Below, one piece after another: positions 57,188 to 64,000 of a DNA stretch of 64,000 nt (the stretch's first letter is position 1; the number at the start of each line of letters is the position of its first letter). A program made the position numbers and the translations under genes. The notes under the pieces were generated by a model that saw only the letters and a list, made by a program, of their open reading frames with translations, did no database searches and was not told the DNA's origin. The stretch comes from an uncultured Collinsella sp. (GTDB lineage Bacteria; Actinomycetota; Coriobacteriia; Coriobacteriales; Coriobacteriaceae). The stretch covers positions 9,653 through 73,652 of the forward strand of contig UQPF01000010.1 of NCBI GenBank assembly GCA_900542905.1, written 5' to 3'.

Positions 57188-58753
57188 ATGACACCTGCGC
57201 GCTTTGAAATCGGACAAAAGCACAAGCAGGAGAGCGAGGCGGGTTCCAAGGCTAGTTGGAACACGCCTCGTTCCGATTCACGGCCAACGATGAGCTATCC
57301 CTCGCGCATGGCACTTGCTTTTGCTCTGACATCGCTCATGACAGTATTGGTGCTGGTGGGCGTTGTCTCTGTTGTGTGGGGCACGGTCTTTTCGGATTAC
57401 ACACGCTCCAATATCGTCGAAATCGCAAATTCCGCTGCCGAGAAGTTGGCGACCTCATATGAGGAAAACGGCTCTTGGACCGCGGGAGAACTGCGCACGG
57501 TCGCAACGTCGAGTTTGGTTTCCGACGATCTGGGCATGCAGGTCGTCAATAAAAAGGGCGTGATCGTTTATGACGATTCCTGGCCCTCGGCAAGCGCCAC
57601 CGCCGATGTACGCGAAAACCAGGCTACGACCGACGACACGAGCGGCAAGAGGGCATCGCATAGCCCGGTCTCGTCTGCTCCAACCGACTCCGATAGCGTT
57701 GCTAACGTCGAGATTGTAACGTCTTCCGGCGAGCATGTCGGACAGGTAAAGCTGTGGGCCATCGGCTCCGACGCTCTGCTCACCAAGGCGGACTCTGCGT
57801 TTAGGGAGAAGACCTTTAACGCCATGGCCCTCGCCGCGGTTGTTGCAATCTGCATTTCGGTCGTTATCGGATCGCTCGTGTCGCGCATGCTCACCAAGCC
57901 GATTCATCGCATCACCAGTACCGCAAAGCAAATCCGTGACGGCGACCTGTCGGCTCGCACGGGACTGCGCGGTGATGACGAGATCGATCAGCTGGGTGAG
58001 ACCTTCGATGAGATGGCCACTTCGCTCGAGAAGGATATGAAACACGAGAAGCGCCTGACCTCAGACGTTGCACACGAGCTTCGCACGCCGCTTATGGCCA
58101 TGCTCGCAACGGTCGAGGCCATGCAGGATGGCGTGTATCCCACCGACGATGAGCATTTGGAGACCGTTGCTTCCGAGACGCGTCGCCTGGCTCGTCTGGT
58201 GCAGCAGATGCTCGACCTATCGCGTATGGAAAACAGCACGGCTCCGCTCAATCTAGAACCGGTGGACATGGTTCCGTTCGTGCGATCGATTGTGAATGGC
58301 CAGGAGCGCCTGTTTGCCGACCGTGACCTGCGTTTGCGCTTTGCAGATGAGACGCAGGGCCACGATGACGTTGTCGAGGCAGATCCCGACATGATCACGC
58401 AATGTGTTATCAACCTCATGAGCAACGCCATGCGCTACACCCCCGAGGGCGGTTGGGTCGTGGTGTCGGTGCTCAGTGACCGCAGGCACGTCAGCATTGC
58501 CGTTTCTGATACCGGCATCGGTATTGCCAAGGACGATCTGTCGCGCATTTTCGGGCGGTTTTGGCGCGCCGATGCCAGCCGCGCCCGCGAAGCTGGCGGC
58601 CTGGGCGTCGGCCTCGCCGTGACCAAGCAGATTGTCGAGCGTCACCATGGCTACATATCCGTGGAGTCGGAGCTTGGAAAGGGTACGACTTTTACAATTC
58701 ATCTGCCCCGCGAGCACACGGCAGACGCGGCATCTACTACAATGGAGCACTAG
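57188..58753 (+). CDS. Membrane sensor histidine kinase
   Basis: A 521-residue kinase. An N-terminal cytoplasmic stretch precedes a membrane helix (about 40-68), an extracytoplasmic sensor of about 145 residues, a second helix (about 215-235) and a HAMP linker (KPIHRITSTAKQIRDGDLSA). The phospho-acceptor box is SDVAHELRTPLMAML, the N-box NLMSNAMRYT, with G1 VSDTGIGI and G2 GLGVGLAVTKQIV. It is the partner of the upstream OmpR-type regulator; the signal is unknown. The 34-residue basic lead before the first helix is unusual but has a ribosome site (AGGGAA). Confidence 0.92.
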   Translation: MTPARFEIGQKHKQESEAGSKASWNTPRSDSRPTMSYPSRMALAFALTSLMTVLVLVGVVSVVWGTVFSDYTRSNIVEIANSAAEKLATSYEENGSWTAGELRTVATSSLVSDDLGMQVVNKKGVIVYDDSWPSASATADVRENQATTDDTSGKRASHSPVSSAPTDSDSVANVEIVTSSGEHVGQVKLWAIGSDALLTKADSAFREKTFNAMALAAVVAICISVVIGSLVSRMLTKPIHRITSTAKQIRDGDLSARTGLRGDDEIDQLGETFDEMATSLEKDMKHEKRLTSDVAHELRTPLMAMLATVEAMQDGVYPTDDEHLETVASETRRLARLVQQMLDLSRMENSTAPLNLEPVDMVPFVRSIVNGQERLFADRDLRLRFADETQGHDDVVEADPDMITQCVINLMSNAMRYTPEGGWVVVSVLSDRRHVSIAVSDTGIGIAKDDLSRIFGRFWRADASRAREAGGLGVGLAVTKQIVERHHGYISVESELGKGTTFTIHLPREHTADAASTTMEH

Positions 58754-58862
58754 CTTTTCGCTATTCGGTGAAGGAGGGGCCGCGTCCCTGCCGCTCCGAG
58801 TTTGCGAAAACATGCGGGAAAGAACCCGCATTTCTGTCGTATTTAGGTAAGGAGTGACTCAC

Positions 58863-59750
58863 GTGACAACGATGGAGCGTCGTCCGGATTCCCGTGGCAA
58901 GGTTCGTGATATTTACGATGCCGGTGAAAACCTGCTGATGGTCGCCACCGACCGCATTTCTGCGTTCGACTTCATTCTTCCCGACGAGATTCCGTTTAAG
59001 GGAGAGGTGCTCAACCGCATCTCGGCATTCTGGTTCGATAAGTTTGCCGGCATCGTTCCCAACCACCTCGTTTCCATCGACCCGGCGGATTTCCCCGAGG
59101 AGTTTGCTGAGTATCGTGACCACCTCGCCGGCCGCGCCATGCTGGTTAAGAAGGCCCAGACGATTCCTATCGAGTGCATCGTCCGCGGCTATCTGACCGG
59201 TTCGGGCAAGAAGACCTACGACGAGAACGGCACCGTCTGCGGCATCCAGCTGCCTGAGGGCCTGACCGAGGCTTCCAAGCTTCCCGAGCCGCTGTTCACG
59301 CCGTCCACGAAGGCCGAGATCGGTGACCACGACGAGAACATCTCGTTCGAGCGTTGCTGCGAGATCGTGGGCGAGGACATCGCCACGCAGATTCGCGACC
59401 TTTCCCTCAAGATCTACAAGGCTGCCGCCGAGTATGCAGCGACCCGTGGCATCATCATTGCCGACACCAAGTTCGAGTTCGGTGTCATCGATGGCAAGGT
59501 TACGCTGATCGACGAGTGCCTCACGCCCGACTCCAGCCGTTTCTGGCCTGCCGCCAGCTACGAGGAGGGCAAGATTCAGCCCAGCTACGACAAGCAATTC
59601 GTCCGCAATTGGCTCAAAGCCAACTGGGATATGACGGGGGAGACCCCGCACCTGCCCGCCGAGGTCATCGATGGCACGTCCGAGCGCTATCGCGAGGCCT
59701 TCCAGATCATCACGGGCTCCCAGTTCACAAGCATGAAGGAGAACGCATAA
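58863..59750 (+). CDS. purC: Phosphoribosylaminoimidazole-succinocarboxamide synthase
   Basis: PurC joins CAIR and aspartate with ATP to give SAICAR. The 295-residue protein has GKVRDIYDAGENLLMVATDR, ISAFDFILPDEIPFKGEVLN, VRGYLTGSGKKTYDENGT and LIDECLTPDSSRFW. GTG 58863 is chosen as start because AAGGAG lies eight bases upstream; a GTG at 58854 is too close and ATG 58872 is a possible alternative. It is followed directly by a small membrane-protein gene. Confidence 0.95.
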   Translation: MTTMERRPDSRGKVRDIYDAGENLLMVATDRISAFDFILPDEIPFKGEVLNRISAFWFDKFAGIVPNHLVSIDPADFPEEFAEYRDHLAGRAMLVKKAQTIPIECIVRGYLTGSGKKTYDENGTVCGIQLPEGLTEASKLPEPLFTPSTKAEIGDHDENISFERCCEIVGEDIATQIRDLSLKIYKAAAEYAATRGIIIADTKFEFGVIDGKVTLIDECLTPDSSRFWPAASYEEGKIQPSYDKQFVRNWLKANWDMTGETPHLPAEVIDGTSERYREAFQIITGSQFTSMKENA

Positions 59751-60326
59751 GTGAGTACCCGTAGCGCCACGAACAAGCGCACGCAATCCCACGAGGTTAC
59801 CGGGGTTGCGCGCAAGTCCGCTGCATCCGCCAAGCCCGCCCGTCAGGCAGCGAGCTCTGTCCGCGTCGTGCCGGCTTCGTCTAAGGCACGCCGCAAAGAG
59901 CTCGAGAAGGGCGAGAATCTCGAGGGCCTCTCTAAAGAGGAGAAGCGCGCCCGCAAGGCTAAGCAGCGCGCCAAGGAGGATCGCATCTACACGGTGTCGA
60001 ATATCCTTCTCAAGCAGGATGAGGACTACACCAAGCGCCGCCGCATCTGGTGGGCCGTGCTCACTATCGGCATGGTGCTCGTCGTGGCCATTTGGGCTTC
60101 GCTGTACTTCGCTCCCGCTGGCATGGTGTCCAGCCCTGTCCAGATGGTCGGCATTGTTTTGTCCTACGTCGTCATTTTGGGTGACTTCATCTACGACTTC
60201 GTTCGTATTCGTCCCCTGCGCAACATGTACCGCACGCAGGCCGAGGGCATGTCCGAGAACAAGCTCAACGCCCTTATCGAGCGCTCGGCTGCCGAGGAGG
60301 ACAAGAAGGACTCCAAGAAGAAGTAG
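59751..60326 (+). CDS. Basic two-helix membrane protein
   Basis: A 191-residue protein with a long lysine/arginine/alanine-rich N-terminus (about 1-85), two membrane helices (about 101-118, WWAVLTIGMVLVVAIWASLY, and 130-150, VQMVGIVLSYVVILGDFIYD) and a charged lysine-rich tail (EEDKKDSKKK). It starts with GTG directly after the purC stop, with GAAGGAG inside the purC end, so it is coupled to purC. Function unknown. Confidence 0.7.
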   Translation: MSTRSATNKRTQSHEVTGVARKSAASAKPARQAASSVRVVPASSKARRKELEKGENLEGLSKEEKRARKAKQRAKEDRIYTVSNILLKQDEDYTKRRRIWWAVLTIGMVLVVAIWASLYFAPAGMVSSPVQMVGIVLSYVVILGDFIYDFVRIRPLRNMYRTQAEGMSENKLNALIERSAAEEDKKDSKKK

Positions 60327-60356
60327 CGTTTGCATGCATACTTATCGCTAAGATAT

Positions 60357-60388
60357 AAGGCGCGTCGTTTTTGCGGCGCGCCTTTTTA
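60357..60388 (+). terminator. Terminator after purC transcript
   Basis: AAGGCGCG and CGCGCCTT form the stem, with TTTTT following. Confidence 0.8.
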
Positions 60389-60415
60389 CTGTTCTATAGA
60401 TAGATGGAGTGGCAC

Positions 60416-61696
60416 ATGATTCGAGCTGCCCTGACGGTCGAAGAGGCTCTGGAGGGCATGAAGGCCCTAGAGCCCAAGATTAAAAACTATGCGCGCCTGG
60501 TTGTCCGCAAGGGCGTAAACGTCAAGCCCGGTCAGGAGGTTGTCGTTCAGTCTCCGGTCGAGTGCGCGCCGTTTGCGCGCGTGGTGGTCGCGGAGGCCTA
60601 TGCCTCCGGTGCCGGTCACGTGACGGTTATTTGGGCCGATGACGCCGTGACGAGGCTCACGTACGAGCATGTCGAGAAAAGCTATTTTGAGCAGACGCCC
60701 GAGTGGAAGCGCCTGCAGCTTGATTCACTGGCCCAGGATGGTGCCTGCTTTATCTTTATCGAGGGTGCGGACCCTGCCGCTCTTAAGGGCATCGATCCCG
60801 CTAAGCCTGCTGCAGCTTCTAAGGCAAGGAACACGCAGTGCAAGGTCTTCCGCCGCGGACTGGACTACAACATCAACCCGTGGTGCATCGCCGGCGCGCC
60901 GGTCGTTGCCTGGGCGCGCGAGGTGTTCCCGGGAGACGCCGATGAGGTTGCAATCTATAAGCTGTGGAATGCGATTCTGCATACCGCTCGCGCCGATGGC
61001 CAGGACCCGGAGAGCGACTGGGAACTCCATGACGCCGCATTCGAAAAGAACCTGCGTTTCCTGAACGACAATCGTTTCGACTACCTGCATTACACCTCGG
61101 CAAATGGAACCGATCTGACGATTGGCATGACGAAAGGTCACGAGTGGGCCGGCGGCAAGGGCAAGACGCCCGATGGGCACCCCTTCTTCCCCAACATTCC
61201 CACCGAGGAAGTCTTCACCTCGCCTGATCGTATGCGTGCCGACGGTATCGTGTATTCGGCTATGCCGCTCATTCACCACGGTAACAAGGTTGACGATTTT
61301 TGGATTAAGTTCGAGGCGGGCCGCGTAGTGGACTACGATGCCCGCGTGGGTAAGGCGACGCTTGCGAGCATTATTGACACCGATGAAGGTGCCGCTCATC
61401 TGGGTGAGGTCGCGCTTATCTCCAAGAACACGCCGATCCGTGAAAGTGGCGTTCTATTCTATGACACGCTCTATGATGAGAACGCTAGCTGCCATCTCGC
61501 GCTGGGTGTCGGTTTCCCCGAATGCATCGAGGGTGGGTATGACATGTCCAAGGAGGAGCTCCTGGAGCATGGCGTTAACGTCTCGAGCACGCACGTCGAT
61601 TTTATGATCGGCACGGACGATATCGATATTACGGGCATTACGCCTGATGGACGTGAAGTTGTGATTTTCCAGAACGGCCAATGGAGTTGGGAATAG
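60416..61696 (+). CDS. M29-family aminopeptidase (AmpS/PepS type)
   Basis: A 426-residue metallo-aminopeptidase of the thermophilic-aminopeptidase family, releasing N-terminal residues in the cytoplasm. Candidate metal ligands are in order: Glu in IPTEEVFTSPDRMRADG, Glu in LGEVALISKNTPI, His in ENASCHLALGVGF, and His and Asp in SSTHVDFMIGTDD. The N-terminal domain reads VKPGQEVVVQSPVECAPFAR. ATG 60416 is preferred, with GGAG six bases upstream, over ATG 60404. The tRNA-Lys promoter overlaps its last codons. Confidence 0.92.
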   Translation: MIRAALTVEEALEGMKALEPKIKNYARLVVRKGVNVKPGQEVVVQSPVECAPFARVVVAEAYASGAGHVTVIWADDAVTRLTYEHVEKSYFEQTPEWKRLQLDSLAQDGACFIFIEGADPAALKGIDPAKPAAASKARNTQCKVFRRGLDYNINPWCIAGAPVVAWAREVFPGDADEVAIYKLWNAILHTARADGQDPESDWELHDAAFEKNLRFLNDNRFDYLHYTSANGTDLTIGMTKGHEWAGGKGKTPDGHPFFPNIPTEEVFTSPDRMRADGIVYSAMPLIHHGNKVDDFWIKFEAGRVVDYDARVGKATLASIIDTDEGAAHLGEVALISKNTPIRESGVLFYDTLYDENASCHLALGVGFPECIEGGYDMSKEELLEHGVNVSSTHVDFMIGTDDIDITGITPDGREVVIFQNGQWSWE

Positions 61697-61715
61697 CCCC
61701 AGACCGTGGTACAAT
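61687..61715 (+). promoter_or_regulatory. Promoter of tRNA-Lys
   Basis: TTGGGA (61687-61692) and TACAAT (61710-61715) with a 17-base spacer start inside the aminopeptidase gene and end nine bases before the tRNA. Confidence 0.65.
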
Positions 61716-61724
61716 GCCACCCGC

Positions 61725-61800
61725 GGGCCGTTAGCTCAGCTGGCAGAGCAGGGGACTTTTAATCCCAAGGTCCAGGGTTCGAACCCCTGACGGCCCACCA
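61725..61800 (+). tRNA. tRNA-Lys (anticodon TTT)
   Basis: The acceptor GGGCCGT pairs with ACGGCCC, the anticodon loop is CTTTTAA, the T-loop is GGTTCGAAC, and CCA is encoded. It appears to be the insertion target of the islet that follows. Confidence 0.96.
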
Positions 61801-61808
61801 TAGAATAG

Positions 61809-61840
61809 AAAAGCGACTGGCGGATGCCGGCCGCTTTTTT
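61809..61840 (+). terminator. Terminator of tRNA-Lys
   Basis: AAAAGCG with GGC pairs with GCC and CGCTTTT, followed by more T. The same terminator type is repeated at the right end of the islet (about 63094-63123). Confidence 0.7.
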
Positions 61841-61956
61841 GTTGCCGCGACATGGGTTCGAACCCGAAAGCCCGCGGAGCTGAGTAAACGCGTGAGCGTT
61901 TGCCAGCGCAGCGCGCAAGGCGCGAAGCGCCGCAGCGGCCGTCTGCAGAGCAGGCC

Positions 61957-61975
61957 GAACCTCTGACGGCCCACC
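61957..61975 (+). repeat. Decayed copy of the tRNA-Lys 3' end
   Basis: GAACCTCTGACGGCCCACC matches tRNA-Lys 61781-61799 at 18 of 19 positions. It is preceded at 61945-61954 by GCAGAGCAGG, another piece of the tRNA (D-arm). It lies 19 bases before the TraX gene and resembles an attachment-site remnant. Confidence 0.65.
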
Positions 61976-61993
61976 CAAAGAAAGGAAAACGAA

Positions 61994-62791
61994 ATGAAAA
62001 CAGATAGATACGGAATTAGCGGCAGCACATTAAAGATAATAGCGGCCATTTCGATGGTTCTCGATCATGTAAGCAGGATCGTCCTGACCAATGGAATCAT
62101 GACTCACGCATCGTACAATCAGATATCAGACGAGCAGTGGGCGATTCTAAGCGAGGCTTCGGATGTGCTTCATGTTCTTGGCAGAATTGCATTTCCCTTA
62201 TTTTGCTTTTTGATAGTTGAGGGATTTTTGCATACTCATGACATAAAGAAGTACCTGCGAAATATGCTTGTCTTCGCAATCATTGCGGAGCCCATATACG
62301 ATTTCGTTCAAACCGGGCAACTATTTGACCTTCGGCAACAAAATGTTATGTGTGAGCTCCTGCTTTGCTTGGTCTTCTTGATAATTCTGGAAAAGATACA
62401 AAGCCTTTCAAAATGGAAGAGGTACATCGCAGAAACTGCTCTGATTGTTTTGACAGCACTGGCAGCTGAATACACTAAACTAGATGGCGGTGTGTATGGC
62501 ATTCTGCTTGTGGCTGCATTCTATTTATTCCACGACAGCAAGGCCAAGATGTTCTTTGCTGCAGTATGCGCAGTGCTCCTTTCGTCATGCCATATAGTTG
62601 GCGGCGGATTTGAGTTTGCTACAGCTAATGTATTTAACCCTGATGTTGCTGCCGCGGTCGTTTCGTTGCTGCTTATCAATCTTTATAATGGCAAGCGAGG
62701 GCTGAAGCTGAAATACTTCTTCTACATTTTCTATCCGGCACATCTTGCTCTGCTTTATGGTGTCTCACTTATTGTTTTGAACTGTCTTTAA
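61994..62791 (+). CDS. TraX family membrane protein
   Basis: A 265-residue integral membrane protein with about eight hydrophobic segments. The family features are an early LKIIAAISMVLDHVSRIVLT, LHVLGRIAFPLFCFLIVEGF and the late YFFYIFYPAHLALLYG. F-plasmid TraX acetylates pilin; chromosomal relatives are presumed membrane acyltransferases of unknown substrate. AAAGGAAAACGAA lies before the ATG. Composition is AT-rich beside its neighbours and the gene sits in a tRNA-Lys islet, indicating transfer. Confidence 0.85.
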   Translation: MKTDRYGISGSTLKIIAAISMVLDHVSRIVLTNGIMTHASYNQISDEQWAILSEASDVLHVLGRIAFPLFCFLIVEGFLHTHDIKKYLRNMLVFAIIAEPIYDFVQTGQLFDLRQQNVMCELLLCLVFLIILEKIQSLSKWKRYIAETALIVLTALAAEYTKLDGGVYGILLVAAFYLFHDSKAKMFFAAVCAVLLSSCHIVGGGFEFATANVFNPDVAAAVVSLLLINLYNGKRGLKLKYFFYIFYPAHLALLYGVSLIVLNCL

Positions 62792-63084
62792 TAACTCTCA
62801 AACAAGTCTCTGAAAGCAGAAACAAACTGACCCTAAGACTGCTTGTGAATTTCCGGAAGACCTGAGAGATGCGAGGACAGATAACGAGGGCTGCAGAAAG
62901 ATGCTTCTCAGTTCTCTGGCGGATCGCATGTATCTGTATGAGGATCACTTCCAAACACTCATTAATAACAGTGATAAACACGGCAGATCCTCAAAACATG
63001 AGGCTGCGGAGGTCGAACGATGCTTCGAAAGCATGAATGGCAGCGAGAAAACGAGTTCGGAATCATCCTCTGGATGCTCCAGCA
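62792..63084. other. Islet remainder without a supported gene
   Basis: About 290 bases follow TraX up to the right repeat. A 63-codon frame (62901-63092) lacks a ribosome site and runs into the repeat, so I do not call it. The stretch is probably decayed sequence. Confidence 0.4.
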
Positions 63085-63151
63085 TAGAATAGAAAGCGAT
63101 CGGCTCCGGCTGGTCGCTTTTTTGTTGCCGCGCCACGGGTTCGAACCCGAA

Positions 63152-63676
63152 CTTCTCTATATATAAGAACGCTTGGCGAACAAAACCTGCCTTTTACCGA
63201 CGGGAAACAAATAACCGATGCTTTTGGAGTAAAGTGGCGCTCCAGAGATGACCGATGCCTCAACATCTATAAACCAGCTGGTCACCGCCAATATCAGAAG
63301 CTGATGCTTCAGTTATAACCTCAGTGACGTGACTGAGGGACCTATTCATTTGTGAACAAAATATGGAGTACGGGATTCCCGCCCACGGCGCCCCTCCGGT
63401 CTGGCAATATATCTCCTTGCCGCGCGGCCCGGTCGGACCGGATCAGCCGCCAGGCGTGCACCTTGAGAACCGGATACTGCGAGGATGGACACATTCAGTG
63501 TCGCATCCGGGCAGACATCGAACCATTTGAAATGGTCTAACTTGGATTTGTTTTTCGCAAGGCCGCCGAGAGGCGGCCCCGAGAAATTCCTTTTCCTATA
63601 CAGAACCATATGAATCGAACGGAACCGATCAGCGATGAACTGAGAGGACCGGACGGGCTCGAAGCCCAGAATATTT
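63152..63676 (+). other. rRNA operon upstream and leader region
   Basis: No protein gene is supported. The part near the 16S gene looks like rRNA leader: CTTGAGAACCGGATACTG (63462-63479) resembles spacer/antitermination sequences of rrn operons, followed by hairpins at 63470-63510 (CCGGAT/ATCCGG with GACAC/GTGTC inside) and 63561-63578 (GGCCGCC-GAGA-GGCGGCC). A clear promoter pair is not visible. Confidence 0.55.
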
Positions 63677-64000
63677 TGGACGGAGAGTTCGATCCTGGCT
63701 CAGGATGAACGCTGGCGGCGCGCCTAACACATGCAAGTCGAACGGCACCCACCTTCGGGTGGAAGCGAGTGGCGAACGGCTGAGTAACACGTGGAGAACC
63801 TGCCCCCTCCCCCGGGATAGCCGCCCGAAAGGACGGGTAATACCGGATACCCCGGGGTGCCGCATGGCACCCCGGCTAAAGCCCCGACGGGAGGGGATGG
63901 CTCCGCGGCCCATCAGGTAGACGGCGGGGTGACGGCCCACCGTGCCGACAACGGGTAGCCGGGTTGAGAGACCGACCGGCCAGATTGGGACTGAGACACG
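63677..64000 (+). rRNA. rrs: 16S ribosomal RNA, 5' portion
   Basis: The primer-site sequence AGAGTTCGATCCTGGCTCAG begins at 63684, so base 1 is about 63677. GATGAACGCTGGCGGCGCGC and TAACACATGCAAGTCGAACG follow, then GAACGGCTGAGTAACACGTG, and the window ends within GGGACTGAGACACG. About 324 of roughly 1,500 bases are present. The variable regions read as Collinsella-like to me. Confidence 0.97.

Larger units (their letters stand above)
61801..63151. mobile_element. tRNA-Lys-linked islet with TraX gene between direct repeats
   Basis: A segment of about 1.35 kb is bounded by two direct repeats of about 67 bases. They begin TAGAATAGAA and end GGGTTCGAACCCGAA (61801-61868 and 63085-63151), with shared GCTTTTTTGTTGCCGCG. 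The interior is clearly more AT-rich than the flanks and holds one intact gene. No integrase is present, so it would be a decayed or passively mobilised element. Confidence 0.55.

Noticed and set aside
62901..63092. 63-codon frame after TraX
   Set aside because: No ribosome site, ends inside the direct repeat and has no recognisable residues.
63346..63609. Minus-strand frame upstream of 16S rRNA
   Set aside because: It overlaps rRNA leader hairpins and has no homology features.

Overview
The window comes from a high-GC actinobacterium of class Coriobacteriia, most likely Collinsella. The evidence is the 16S rRNA 5' end at 63,677-64,000, the gene order around the replication origin, and the strong AGGAGG-type ribosome sites with frequent GTG and TTG starts. 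The genus is my recognition of the 16S text, not a database result.

The window contains the chromosomal origin. Nearly all housekeeping genes left of about 33 kb run on the minus strand and nearly all right of it run on the plus strand. The switch lies in the 345-base gap between an unusual dnaA-operon leader gene and rpmH, which carries repeated TTTTCAACA-like boxes. Left of it lie a GHKL-ATPase/winged-helix gene, dnaA, dnaN, recF, a DciA-like gene, gyrB and gyrA. Right of it lie rpmH, rnpA, yidD, yidC, khpB, rsmG, three perfect parS sites, parA and parB.

Further left (1-14 kb) are carAB with a PyrR-type leader hairpin, an ABC exporter, a Nudix hydrolase, purD, purA, dnaB and the rpsF-ssb-rpsR-rplI operon. 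The 14-21.7 kb stretch is more mixed. It holds two tRNA-Ser genes; a PD-(D/E)XK-like nuclease gene bracketed by inverted palindromic repeats; a TRIC-type channel; a bactofilin-like membrane protein; typA; small conserved proteins; and a tRNA-Ile/Ala/Ile cluster beside a very long intergenic hairpin.

Right of the par region (38-61 kb) are rlmN, ddl, a DEDD exonuclease-DinG helicase fusion facing a WYL regulator pair, and a huge M28-like membrane protein with an acidic insertion. These are followed by a thioester/SpaA-type LPXTG adhesin, tRNA-Gly with decayed copies of its 3' tail, purB, a Tat lipoprotein, a two-component system, purC and an M29 aminopeptidase. The last 2.3 kb hold tRNA-Lys, an AT-richer islet with a TraX-family gene between direct repeats, and the leader and start of an rRNA operon.

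The accessory signals cluster at tRNA genes and intergenic palindromes. The strongest candidates for something undescribed are the repeat-flanked nuclease unit (14,371-15,641) and the GHKL-ATPase/Q-P-rich/winged-helix protein that heads the dnaA operon.
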